Positions 33,057 to 44,500 of a DNA stretch of 64,000 nucleotides are shown piece by piece. The notes below the pieces were generated by a model. That model made no database searches. It was given only the letters and a program-made list of their open reading frames with translations, and was not told where the DNA came from. The position numbers and the translations under genes are program-made. The stretch lies in the NCBI GenBank assembly GCA_008360955.1, contig LUCM01000727.1, forward strand, positions 124,001-188,000, written 5' to 3'. The stretch comes from Fasciolopsis buskii. Lineage: Eukaryota > Platyhelminthes > Trematoda > Plagiorchiida > Fasciolidae. Position 1 is the stretch's first letter. Each line of letters starts with the position of its first letter.

Positions 33057-33968
33057 TCAAGTCTGATACCACGATGAATATTGATTTGAACCTTGCTGAT
33101 AGTCCACAAAGGTGGCAAGATGGGATCTCTGTTCAGCTGGATAATTTTTGATCTCATTGTAATTTTGTGAATGCGAGTCACGGACCGACATGTTTGGACA
33201 AGTCCCGGGATGACAGGAGGTTGTCGGATGTGGTTGGTCAAATAAGGGACATATCAACGATGGTAATTGCGGTTTTGTCTGACATTCTATTGTGTTACTT
33301 GTCACTAGGCCTGGACTACCACTCCAGTCGAAATAGCGATTCGGATAAGATTTCTGCATAAGAGATTGTGTATTCAGAGGATTAGTATGGCAACGGCAAG
33401 GTGATGGGCTCACTGGCGTGACTAGAGTGGGTCTCATGAGAAAATACAGGTCACTCGTTCCGTGTGTATTACTACTTGCTGAATCCGTATAGCTTGAACA
33501 GCCGAATCGTGTTTGTGGGGAATTGAACATACACGTCTGCATATCAGAGGGATGCACGAGGTCTGCTCGGTAATTCTGAATCTCGTCCGTAGCAATAGTT
33601 TGGGTTTCTAAATGAAGACTGCTAATCATATGTAGCTCATTCAACGAGCTCAGACTCAAAGACTTGCTTATATGGATCGGAGATGTCGTTAGTTGGTTCG
33701 CATTAATCAAATTAATCAGGGAAGGCATTGAAGAGACTCGTGTAGTAACAACTGATTTCTTCATTTTGTTTGAAGGCAAGATGCTCGTTGGTTTTGGTCT
33801 GATTACAGCAGATGGAGGGGAACGTAAATACTGTGTGGGACAAGCAGATAACAGTGATTGTAGTCCAGATCCGCCACGACCGTCATCGACCGTTATGTTC
33901 TCGATCACGCCGGCCGTGTTAACAAAACCTGGATTAGTTGAGTAGTGCAATCGTGTTTTGAAACTTTT
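33057..33968 (-). CDS. Probable terminal coding exon, Ser/Thr/Pro-rich tail
   Basis: An open frame of 303 codons runs from an acceptor-like tttgcattttag (exon starts at 33968, phase 0, KSFKTRLHYS) to a stop at 33057-33059. The sequence is rich in Ser, Thr, Pro, Asn and His. It has a GGSGLQSLLSACP patch near the start and a Cys-containing PCRCHTNP segment, and no globular domain that I recognise. Such composition suits the disordered cytoplasmic tail of a receptor or adhesion protein, or a regulatory protein. It may be the last exon of the gene whose membrane exon lies at 41150-41252, but the phase of the nearest exon (40504-40795) does not lead directly into it, so at least one more exon would be needed. 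An in-frame GTATCA near the end could be a donor; the downstream AATAAA favours the stop. Confidence 0.5.
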   Translation of the reverse strand, partial: KSFKTRLHYSTNPGFVNTAGVIENITVDDGRGGSGLQSLLSACPTQYLRSPPSAVIRPKPTSILPSNKMKKSVVTTRVSSMPSLINLINANQLTTSPIHISKSLSLSSLNELHMISSLHLETQTIATDEIQNYRADLVHPSDMQTCMFNSPQTRFGCSSYTDSASSNTHGTSDLYFLMRPTLVTPVSPSPCRCHTNPLNTQSLMQKSYPNRYFDWSGSPGLVTSNTIECQTKPQLPSLICPLFDQPHPTTSCHPGTCPNMSVRDSHSQNYNEIKNYPAEQRSHLATFVDYQQGSNQYSSWYQT

Positions 33969-34857
33969 CTAAAATGCAAACACGAATGCACTTATGTGAA
34001 TAACAGGAAAGTGAACAACGCAAAATTGATTTCGTATAGAGATTACACCTTACCATGTGACTAAGAACCTTAAAGCGTAACAAAAGCTCGCTCAAGTGTA
34101 AATGTTGGGGCAGAAACTGTCTCCGACTTGGTCAGCATAATCCATTGTTTAATTTTCGATTCGGTTACCCATAGATGTTGGAAGCGCACTTGTCGACTTT
34201 TCGGCAGTTTAGATGTCAAATGAGCAAATTCTTTGTATGATATTTAAACTAAATTCAACGAAGAGAGTTTGAAAATGGTTATTATTGCTAGGAGTACAAA
34301 ATTATTTTTCCGACAGTATGATTGATTGGATCTGCATGTAAAACTCTGATATCGCTTAGAGCAGGTGGCACGACGCTGGAGTAAAAAGGCTGAGATTCTA
34401 ACACGTGACATTTACATTTATTTTCAATAGATCCCCGGGCGTGAACATTGTGATATAACTACACCCTGGGTCACCGGCTTTGAAGTATGAAAGAGGACTG
34501 GTTGCAAAATTATGGACTTCAATTGTGGATATATTTTTGTAAACTATACTGCAAAATCAAAATTTAGACACGAGTAAAACCTAGAACGGATAAAACTTTT
34601 GTTTCTGGATTCATGTTTAGTGATATCTTGTATTCTCTAATTCTGCCTGCTAATAGCGATTTTGGTTGTTGGTGAAAATATCCGTGACTGAAAGATTTGG
34701 AATCAGAATTACCTACTCAGTTAATATTACTGGTTTTTCATGCTTACGTAGCCGCCTCGACCATTCAAAGAGAATCGGTCGTTTCCGTTCATTATCTTTT
34801 AAATTTTACCTTCTCTATTAATGAAATAACAATGTACATTAGTTTTCAGGAAGGGGG

Positions 34858-34990
34858 CTGTGGTCAACAGAGGCTTGCCAATTGGAGAATCTGACCGGCC
34901 TTTGGGGATTCAAACCCGCGACCTTCCTGTCCAAAGGCCTGGATACCGCAGACAATGCGCTGCACGATCCGCTTTGACGTCCGATATTGA
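34858..34990 (-). repeat. tRNA-like / SINE head candidate
   Basis: On the minus strand, ggtcgcgggtttgaatccc (about 34912-34930) resembles a pol III B box. An A-box-like gcagcgcattgtctgcgg lies roughly 45 bases before it, which is a suitable spacing. The part between does not fold into a sound anticodon arm, so a tRNA-derived repeat is favoured over a tRNA gene. The two short frames across this region on the minus strand (ending QILQLASLC and DHSPLPEN) look like by-products. Confidence 0.35.
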
Positions 34991-35654
34991 TTTTGTGACA
35001 TTTCCTTTGTTGCGTTTGTTTTAGCGGACACGAGCGATGCACTTTGCCGCTTGTCCTGGACTTTGGACAGCTTTTTCTCTCGAACGGTCCTTGCCGCTTG
35101 GCATTCGATGCTGTGATTTGCTTTCGTAGCTATGGTCCTATTAATGCTTTTCGGCGCCACGACAGCTGCACTAAATTTCTCGCATCTGAGCTTTGGCTCG
35201 AGACTTCTTTGTTCTGCTGATTAAAGGTATTTGATCAACCGCGGCTTCAGAATCAGATAGCAGGCAGTTCTTGGGGATGTCACTATGTACGTCTTCTATA
35301 ACTCTGAGTTCAGGTGAAACTCAGCACCTGAGTTCTTACCCGCATTGTTGTAAGCGTATCTGACTGCACGTGAATAGATCTAACTTACAGACGCTTGCAC
35401 TCGTTCATGCATGCCGCCGCATGGACCCTCAGACCCACAAAACCAAACCAAACCAACGCAAGCTACGTACGACACCCACATAACAAAATCATGACTCTTC
35501 CTGAATCAGCTATTGATTCCTTCGTTCACGTGCGGTTACTCGCGTGCATTTGAAACGCGAAGTAAATACACATCGGCGTTGCTGAAGCTCATACAAAAAG
35601 CGTCATCCGACGACAGTCCGCTTCAGTGGAAAGTAGCATAAAAGACTAAGTAAA

Positions 35655-35905
35655 ATAATTTATATCGGGACCAAACAAAGTGAGGAGTAATCGAAAAATC
35701 GATGCACCAATTATTGGTTTTATTTGTGAATGACATATTGTTAATAAAACAGCGTTGTTGTTAGATGTAATACGCCAGCGGTTCGAATACAGTGATTATA
35801 AAACTTGCCTTGAGAAAGACTACCCACGGTAGTCGAAATGTTTGCGCATTGCATCTACCAATAACGCCGTGTTATTAACATTATGTCATTCACAATAAAA
35901 GAAAT
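35655..35905 (+). mobile_element. PLE-terminus-like repeat, folded copy
   Basis: Two pieces of the same repeat face each other. 35655-35785 matches the reverse complement of 59935-59800 (shared blocks: gaccaaa, gaggat/gagtaat, tcgatg, gttaataaaacag). 35796-35905 repeats part of it in the opposite direction. As a result 35724-35790 and 35830-35895 are inverted repeats of each other around a 40-base centre. The centre contains a hammerhead-like hairpin. This organisation, terminal sequences with a GAAAC hairpin core, fits a Penelope-like element. No RT or endonuclease is present here. Confidence 0.5.
35808..35840 (+). ncRNA. Hammerhead-like hairpin motif, copy 1
   Basis: TTGAGAAA is followed by a perfect 7-bp stem (35818-35824 GACTACC with 35828-35834 GGTAGTC, loop CAC) and then GAAAT. 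This is the layout of hammerhead stem II between the CUGANGA and GAAA core strands. The first core strand differs from consensus (C to T at its first base, and A at the essential G8 position), so catalysis is doubtful. The second copy at 59.77 kb keeps the first C. Confidence 0.35.
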
Positions 35906-35917
35906 GATATTCATTAT

Positions 35918-36913
35918 ATTCGACAAGAAATGGCAAACATTCTTGACCCTAAGCCGCATGGTTTGTAGTTATTCAGTGAGCAAATAGGTTAGGAATTTTG
36001 CCCACATCCCATTGCAACCATCATGTGTACGTCACAACCATGGCACATCACGACCTATTTGGGAAGAACAAAGCGAGAGTAATTCACAACATCTCGGTGC
36101 ATGCTTTGCCAGAAATCCAGCACCAATAAACGATGCCAATCGATGAACTCGCCATTATCCTTCACTAACTGTTTGGTTATTTCGATGTGGCACCCAGCAC
36201 TCCACACAAGTACAACTGCTTTCGTTTCATATGTCAAAATGCTTTAGAAGCATATTTTTGATGAAATCAAGGTGGTATGGTTTTATATGAAGCATGCTGT
36301 CCACCCAGAATCTCCTTCTACCTGATTGACGTCAGATTGGAGGAAAATCACTCGATTGGGGGAAACATGTTTACTAGATTCTGGTAGAGCGAAACACCGA
36401 ACTTATTTCGGAGACAATACAATTTTTTCATATTGGCTAATTTCTTAGAATGAAGGCAATATCTCCGTTAGTACGACGGCCAAATTTCCCTAATCCATAA
36501 TCCAGTCTCTTTTGATCTGTTTTTAAGGGTTTTCTCATCTTATTCATCTGAGAGTGAATAACTTGGATAGACATAAGAGAGCTAGACTCCTTCTTTTGAA
36601 GAAGTTCCCTCTAGAAATTCTCATTTTCTAAGCCTTCTACAGTTCACTACATGTCATTAATTCATCAACAAAATTAGTGGGGCATCTCCTAATATTGCTC
36701 AAGATAATTATATTTCACGCTTTGTTGTGCGAATAATTCATATTCCATGTCTTCGGAAAATTGGAACGTTTCAATATTCTTCAAGTCTATCTGGACGGTG
36801 GTGCACGAAGCATCGGTAACAAAGTGCGACAGGATTGGTGAAAAGAACTTCTGTCATGAATTGTTATTGCAACTACAAGCATCTTTGTGGTCACTTTTAT
36901 ATATGATTCATTT
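35918..36913 (+). repeat. 1.45-kb repeat, truncated copy A
   Basis: Matches 56030-57025 (copy C) in the same direction and 47890-46895 (copy B) in reverse, with few differences over 996 bases. It lacks about 80 bases of the left part and the last 370 or more on the right. Its left end lies about 13 bases from the end of the folded PLE-like repeat, which suggests that insertion or recombination there cut it. It contains the same 60-codon minus-strand frame as the other copies (36237-36055). Confidence 0.9.
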
Positions 36914-39301
36914 CTTCCATGAAAAGCATATTTTTGGCATACTGATGTTCGACACAATGCATTCGGGTTGTGCAGTCGATTAAAATAATTTAGGAAATAT
37001 CCTTTTCTGTTTCCTCAGATTACTAGGTTGCCACAGGCTCCTGACGTCCCTAAATTTTCGCGTGATTCAGCTGCACGCTGGCTACTGATGAACAGCAGCC
37101 CCTTTTTTGTTTACATCACTGCCCACGAACACGGAAAATCTACATGGTTGTATGCTACTTAGCGGGTGACAGTCAGTATACGGTAATCTGCTGTGAGATG
37201 CTTCCTGTGCAGCGATTCTTGCAGTGTTTATTGGCCGCTGAACATTGCCTAATAAATGCAGAACCACTACTGATCCCCTCATTGATCTTAGATCCTGGTA
37301 TTCATGTTTAAACTCTATACGAGTTTTTTTCTCGGTTCCCAGTCGGTTGCTTTTTCGTCATTTTGCGGCTTTCAGTAATCTCATTGCATGGATGCAGATG
37401 ATTGCTAAGCCTTTCGACGCGTGAAATCTCTATATGACCGTATATCACGAAGGTACGTACGTCGAGAAATGAGTTTCAACTAATACTACAGAAAAAGATG
37501 ACAATAATCGTTGATTGGGACTTGTGGTGAAAGATGAGCTACTGTCATGACTATTGTACTGGAATACGTTCTAGCACAACATCACCACTCTCCTTTGAGT
37601 TCGATGAGAAATTCTGACGAGATTTTGGCATTGGGAATACCATTCTATTATCCCATGCAACCATGCTGTCACCGTAGGCTCTCAGTGGGCGCAGTCTTCT
37701 CTCTCAAAAATTAAAGCGGTTTTTTAAAATAATGGAAGATTACTACTGCACCCTACCGCCATGACCAAAATTTTTCGGATCGACCGCATTTACTAGTTCC
37801 GCTTGGGAGTAAGAAGTGGGCATCGATTTCCGGTGGTGAAGTAAGATGGAGGCCGGGCCAGTGTACCCGATCCGTGTAAGTGGTTGCTTTTGGAAACCAG
37901 GCACTCTAAGGAGTCCACAAAAGTGCTACTGTGCTGCGGCATTCAGGAAACAAAATGTGGATTTGGAAAGTAACAAATGGAACCGAACAACCAAACTGAC
38001 CACTAACCTGATCATTTGGCACTATTTGGGCAGCGTGATATGCGATCTGTCCGGACTGTTTTGTAACGCGTCTGCGCTTTGTACTGAAAGAGTGTTGCAA
38101 AGAATGAGCAGTGTTTGTAGCTAGAATTCCAATGGATATGAATATAACGTTGTTGAATTCTCTATAGTATTCTTCGCTCAAATTTTTACCTCACCATGAG
38201 TTAATTTCATATAGAATGCTTAAAAGGTAAGGCATTCGTTGCTGATTTTCCCATCCGGTAGAGAATTCTCTCTGCGGATCCGATGTGATACATTGGGCTG
38301 GACCTACCACATTACATTAATATGGCCGCACGCGGTTGTCCAGATGTCCCACAATACTGGGGTTCAATAATGCCTAACAATATTCAATAGGGGTCTTTTC
38401 TTCGCAAAGCGGATATGTTTCTTCGATCATTGCTTATTTAGATACAATTAATGAGGTAGATGAACTAAGAAAATATATCCGAAAACTCTGGAACACTACG
38501 ACTTAGTTAGCGATCTTTACTTTTCAGCTGTTGGATGAAGTGATTGTTTTTCTGTTCTGCCTGTGGAGATGCCTAAGCATCCACAATTCAGTTTAGCTCA
38601 TATCGAGTGCCTTTATTTCGTTGACGTCTTTATCGGCCTGGCAAAGAAAAATCACCGAGTCCTCCTTGTAATAGGTGCATTTTTTAACAAAACTGAGGTG
38701 CTTACTGTACAGTCATGCGATATCGTCACCCTTGAAGTACATTTGAAGGAAAATTTCCACATCATTCTCATCTTATGACTTCGGGATAGGTGGTATTTTT
38801 TAAAAGGGAGTGCCCTCGTGTATTTGTTAAACTTGGGCGTTAGGGTCACTATTTCAGACACTAAATTTAGTTCCCTCCTGTACAGATACTGCGTGCTCTG
38901 AGAACAGTATTCAATTAAGGGAGACCTTATATTCCCTTGACAGAAACTGAAGTTCAAATATCCCCCATCCTACACGTTTTTCCAGCAAACGGGCCCCTTA
39001 TTCGATTCATTCCGTCTTCGAGAAATATCCATATCGATAAAGGGTGTACGATCTTCTCCCACTCCAGGATGAAGCAAACAGAAGTTTCAGTGGATGTCCT
39101 TCGAATAATTCAGACTGCTTCCTACTGATGGTAAGCACTTCATCAACATAACGGATTTCGCTTTATCGTTTACGTTTCAGGTGGCCAACATTGGTACTAA
39201 GCAAAATTGAATCTGGTACGTCCCCCATGAACACACCAATGTTTTTGTATTTTCTCCTTGAGGAACGAGAATAGGAAGTTTGACGTGAAAATGCATAGAG
39301 T
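36914..39301. other. No gene recognised
   Basis: Frames up to about 100 codons on both strands (38652-38957 and 37846-38124 are the longest) without a domain or clear splice sites. It may be intron sequence of the minus-strand membrane-protein gene. Confidence 0.4.
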
Positions 39302-39559
39302 TTACGCTAGCTTGTCCACAGGTAACCCCATTATTAGTCCATATTCCTCGATAACCTGATCAGTTACATAGATGAGTTCCTGGAGTGTGATGTTGAAGAA
39401 GGGAAAGCTCACGTCCGTTCTAAAAACATGGTGGTACCAAGCTTTTGGTCCTGAATGCTTTTGGTGCATTTCTAAGGAGTTTCTTATAGTATATTTGGCA
39501 TCGTCTCCAGCTGGATCGCGCAGTGCACTCAACCGCGTAGCTATATAATGTTGGGTGAA
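39302..39559 (-). CDS. Possible coding exon, function unknown
   Basis: After an acceptor-like ttttaccgatggttag the minus strand is open for 85 residues (FTQHYIATRLSALRDPAGDD at the start, MGLPVDKLA at the end) to a stop at 39302-39304. The composition is balanced and protein-like, with charged and aromatic residues and a predicted helix near ITLQELIYVTDQVIEEYG. I do not recognise the family. Its entry phase does not match the donor of the exon at 40504-40795, so it either belongs to another transcript or is a chance ORF. Confidence 0.25.
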   Translation of the reverse strand, partial: FTQHYIATRLSALRDPAGDDAKYTIRNSLEMHQKHSGPKAWYHHVFRTDVSFPFFNITLQELIYVTDQVIEEYGLIMGLPVDKLA

Positions 39560-40503
39560 CTAACCATCGGTAAAATTGGTCGCATCCGAATACTTGATCT
39601 ATATGTTTGCAGCGGACCGCGTATTTATGGCTTTTCTGATCCATGTGGTTGAGCAAGTTTAGCTGTCGATTCTGATGCCGGGTTCGTTTGTACTAACGTG
39701 CATCGTTCCATACAGATCTTTCTCTACAGCTCTTGGGAATCATACGGCGCGTGGGGAAAACTGAACTCCGCTCTGTCCGAGATGGCGCCCAACATTTTAT
39801 TACGATTTACCTACAGTGATAACCTCGGACCGTTTGTCCAATCGTAGAACAAAGATAACTGAATTGGGCTTGAGTTTTTCAGGTACACTACTTTATCAAC
39901 CAGTCATTAAAGTGTTAGTGTTCTAGTACTGCTAGCTAGACCCACCAATGTTGCCCAGGACAGGCTTGCTGTGTTCTTCTACTGATTGAAGGTTCGAAAG
40001 TTGTTCAACAACTCTCCAAACCCGGATCCTGACCTGGTAGGGTTACTGTCATTGTTTAAAACAATAAGACAGTTTCTGCCTGGTTTCAGTTTTGCTGAGT
40101 GGGAGTGAAGCAAAGGTTAGGACTAATTGTCTCCACGAGTCCGAATTCCGTTGTGTCACCGAAATAATGGTTCATAAGCACATTCATCAGGTCTCTTGTC
40201 ACCGACGTTCCTGGCATTTGAACAGGTTTATACTAAGAATATTTGTAATAGTGGGGAATACTCGCGTCTAGGGAGTTAAAAAGGAGTAAAATCGGTGAAG
40301 TACTTGTCAGACGTATACTTTTGATAACTTTGAAGTTACAGGATATTTTTAAATACAAAACGCTAAAAATTCCGTTTCAGCAATTCTACTTTTCATAAGT
40401 TAACAACGAATACTTCATATTTTGGCGGCGTGTATAGTTTTGCTCAACAGGTAACAGTCGAAAGTATGCTGGGATTCAAGCTGTTAAGGGATGGCAGTTC
40501 AAT

Positions 40504-40795
40504 TTACATTGTGAATGAATCTGATGGAGGTGTCCACTGGTTATCGGTGATTTTGCGGAGCTGCACTGTACTAAACAAATCGTGATCAGTATGCAGTCCT
40601 GGAGGCAATCCAGTCGCGTCGGACAGCAAACGAGTAGAGATGGCAAAACTAAGTCGAGTACACGTTATCTTATTGGTTGCCAGCAGCCAGTCCACACGGT
40701 GGCGTGTTTCGAAGCCAAGAGTGCGGATATGCAAACTGAGACGGCCGTGTCGTGATTTGTGATAATGGGCGGTACAAATTCGACGATAAAACGAA
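40504..40795 (-). CDS. Juxtamembrane cytoplasmic exon of a single-pass membrane protein
   Basis: A good acceptor (tttacctgattaacttag) is followed by an exon that completes the codon left by the transmembrane exon: TG plus T, then in frame SFYRRICTAHYHKSRHGRLS. The Arg/His/Lys-rich start is a typical stop-transfer sequence directly after a membrane helix. The exon adds 96 residues, ending DNQWTPPSDSFTM before TAA at 40504-40506. A donor-like AT|GTAAAT overlaps this stop (40508/40507), so the stop could be skipped by splicing to a further exon. The phase match with the previous exon is the strongest evidence that both are real. The family is not recognised; an adhesion-type or receptor protein is a guess. 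Confidence 0.55.
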
Positions 40796-41149
40796 CTAAG
40801 TTAATCAGGTAAAGTGCATCAAATGGGATGGACCAATCAATGCTTGATCCGGACAACCCATGTAGTAATGGCAGTCACAGGCGAAAATATAAAAACCAGT
40901 CTAAATATGGTATGTTTCCATTTAATGAAACGAAAATTTGTATTGGTTCCCTGTGGTTGCTCTTGCGTGAGCTAAAGGTACGGACGGTGCCGATCTCGGG
41001 TCAAGATTGACTGACTGCAGTTCACACTTCAGAACAGTGACCAGTCGTTACATAACAGCAATTGAGTGGTTGTTTGCATGGTACCAGAGATTAAAAATAG
41101 ATGAACATTACCAAGTTGCTGAGGCGAAATGACACAACATGAGACTTAC

Positions 41150-41252
41150 CATATCTTAAGGAGGAAACAAATGAGGAAAATGAGAAACAGGACTACGAGG
41201 GCGGCGATTGCGGAGATAAGAAGAATTCGGGCCACTGCATTCGTATCGCATC
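41150..41252 (-). CDS. Transmembrane-helix exon
   Basis: A 103-bp exon between an acceptor (tttaaaaaacag) and a strong donor (G|GTAAGT). Its only open frame enters with two bases and leaves with two bases, encoding CDTNAVAR and then a roughly 24-residue run of Ile, Leu, Val, Ala and Phe (ILLISAIAALVVLFLIFLIC) followed by Phe-Leu-Leu-Lys-Ile. This is a textbook single-pass membrane helix. The extracellular part would be encoded at higher coordinates, but no clear exon was found before the decayed retrotransposon at 41.5-44.6 kb; that element would then lie in an intron, on the opposite strand. Confidence 0.6.
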
Positions 41253-41547
41253 CTGTTTTTTAAAGTAAGAATTACCATATTATTTTGTGTTACTCATGAG
41301 TAAACGAAAGCAAGAAGTGAAAGTAAATAAACTGCTTGAATGGGAGCAACAAAAGTGCGATCTCAAAGTATGGGAGTCATCAAATTTGTGCTGGACAGTT
41401 CTATGGTTATGAAAAGATTATTCATATTATAAGCCATTTTACATAGGTTAATCCAACCTGAATTAGGGGAAAAATTGGTTAAAATCGAGAATTTACAGTG
41501 AATAGGTTCATCGAAAAAAGTGAGTTCGTGTCAACCCACCTTGGCTT

Positions 41548-44500
41548 ATATGACTCTTTGACTCCAGGAAATATAGGATGGCTTATCTGGAGCCGAGAAT
41601 TCAGCACTATCCGGAAGGTCAATGGGCAGGGGCTTAGCGAACCACGCTCCTGGTCCCCCAGGTTTGGAGCTTATTTGAGCTGGCAACTCAACGAGAAAAT
41701 ATGAGTGGCAGAAAAATTGCTCCAAAGGGATAGGCTTCCATTCAGCTATCCTCAACTTCCTGGCGGGAAGGTTGTTGTTGGAACCAAAGGCCTTGGCTGA
41801 GCGCCCTATTGGTTCTCCTGTTTAGTGGATGGAATCGTCAGTGGTACCTGACCAGGTATCAAAATGAGCCAAACTTCTACGAGTAAATCCATGCTGCATC
41901 GGTCTTCGCGTTGGATATTCAGAACTGCGTTATTCACTGCTTCGGCTAGGGCGGATGATGGTAATTGTGCTACTGCTTAGAGTCTCTCTTTTTTATTTAA
42001 ACTATACCTTCTGTCCCCAACCGCCTCTGTTCGCCACCTCTTTCTGCCCCAAATGCCCTCCCTGATAGTATGCGCAATATTTCCAAATGTTCATTGTCAC
42101 ATAGTGTCATGAATTACATCTCTTCGCTTGCATTTTTCCAAGTATTCTCACCCTCGGTTGCTTCATTTGGCGTACATTCATGCAAGCTTGTCAACAAGCA
42201 TGTTTATCGCTCATAATGGATTCATTTTTGATTGATGCCTGCTGCCTCAATGAAACGGTAATTCAGGACGTAATGTTTAATCAAGATACTGCCTGCACAC
42301 CTCAGAACGAAGAATTTCACCCTGCGGGTAACCGCCTTTTCGGAATTGTCTCAAATGACTTTAATGAATAAACGTTTTGGATTATATCCCAGTTGATAGT
42401 TGCTTACGGGCAATAAGATTCCAAAGGTTAATTGGGACTCGAAAGGGTAGCTGTATTAAACGCAAATAGTTTTTAATCTCGAAATGTGGTTCGACACACG
42501 TATAGCCACACACAAAAGGACAAGTTTCATCAGGACCTCATCGCTGTCGTTCATGAGAACAAATGCTCCAGCATTATATTCACATTAGGTGATTTTAATG
42601 CACAAATCGGAAAACTTAGTGCCTCAGAAACCTGTTTAGTTTTCGTTGGGCCTTGCGCGCGTAGTGTGCAGAGAAGGGTGATGGATTACTCCTGTTTATT
42701 ACGGACAGTCGTTTATCATGACAAATTCCCAACACATTTCGCGCCCACAGAAACACAGCGTCGTAACTTGACATCGCACCGCTGGCGTGGTTCCGTCTTA
42801 AACTAGATCGCACAAGTCCATGTAAGTTAGACCGGATCACCTATTGGTTTTAACGGAATTTTCGCCGCGGCACAATGGCCGCTGATACATACTGCAAATC
42901 CGGCTAGCTCCAGTTAGAAGCATGAGCTATCAGGCAAGTAAGGAAATCCAACGAATACAAATGCGAATGAGCCTAAAGATGGACTTAAAAATTGGACAAT
43001 GCACTTGGCAGAAGGTTCTATAGTGAAATCTGATGATAAGCCTTAAAGAATGAATACGAAAACTGGTGAGTCAAAATAGCGGAAGAAGTGGAACTAGCAG
43101 TGGGTTCAGTCAACAGTCAACAATCGTTTAATCTTGTGCACGGGGAACGGGTTAGTGACAGGGTATGGAATGGAAATGGGAAACCATTCATTACTGACAG
43201 CAAACGCTAGACTACTGGACTGATTAATTCATACAATGGTCTTAGCTGGGCGCGCACTCTCTTGGTCCATCTTCCCCGAGCGTCGACGGAACTGGAAATA
43301 AAGTTAAACATTCGACCACCAAACTGGAAAAAATCGGCTAGCCTTGAGAAAATCCTTATGGTTGTTTCCAAGTTGAAGGGAAATGCTTTGATAGAATCAC
43401 TCACTAACTTATTCGATGACATTTTGAACGAGGAGCGCATTTCGCTATCAAGCAGTGAGTCATAGAAGAAGAAGGATGGAACGAGCGATGATTGTAGTAG
43501 TCACCGTAAAATCTGTTTAATTGGGATATTTACTTAAGTTTTAGTTTTGATAAAGTAGCATCGCCTGATACCGATTAGCCAGACTAAATCAGCGAACAGT
43601 AGGCCAAATTTTGCCCAGGTCTAGGCTACATCAACCAGATCCGAAAGTTACTCGGAACACGCCATACATACCACCGTCGAGTTCTATTCAGTCCATCGAA
43701 CCGTGCTATTTAATGCCCTTCACCGTGGGGGTATGCTGCTGAAGTTCGTGAGCGTAAAATGCATTTTGCAGGTATACTTTTGGTCGCGCAAAGTTACACG
43801 GTGAGCTTCCAGGTCCATGGGGTAAGAGTAGCGATGGGTCTCCTATCTTTTCGTTTTTTTAACTTTGTCATGGACAAGTTGATGGAGAATAATGTAGGAA
43901 ATTCTTCAGGTAGTAGGCATCAACCGGCAAACGGTGCGACGCTTTGTGAGCTGGATTGCGCGAACGACTTCGTGTGCTTGTCTGAATACATGGGATATTC
44001 ACGTCTATTAGGCAGTCCGGCAAGAGCTATAGCCGCATTGGGGATTTTTTCTAGCTCTTCATAGTTTAAAGTGGTGTAGCAAATTTGGATTACTTTAGTG
44101 CCAAGAAGAAGTAACCATCTTTGGCGGTTCACTTATCCTTGCAGCTTTTTGACTAAAAATTATGCACGATTTAAAACTGAGCACGCATATATGGTGGAAG
44201 ACTCGAACGGCGTACGTCGAAATGAATTACTTGTAGCACCGAGTCGATGTTTCACTAGGATCAAAAGGTGGTGTGTGCCATGCTTCGGTCAGCTCATTTC
44301 TGTTTTATAGTTGTGAGACATGAAATTCGGGTGCCGAACAGGTTCTCCCCTTGGTGATTTTCATCACTGATGTTTGCGTGGTACGATGAGGATTAGACGG
44401 AGTGACCGCGTGAGCAACGTACATGTTAGGAATATTGCATTTAGTGATGATTCAGAGAATAGTTATTCAAAGCAAATCGACCTAGTTAGAATTCGTTGGT

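Noticed and set aside
36055..36237. 60-codon frame shared by three repeat copies as a small protein gene
   Set aside because: The DNA itself is almost identical between copies, so conservation cannot be separated from recent duplication. Kept as a test under findings.
39420..39656. 78-codon minus-strand frame overlapping the possible exon at 39302-39559
   Set aside because: It overlaps the other frame, starts without a splice signal and has no domain; the alternative frame has a better acceptor.
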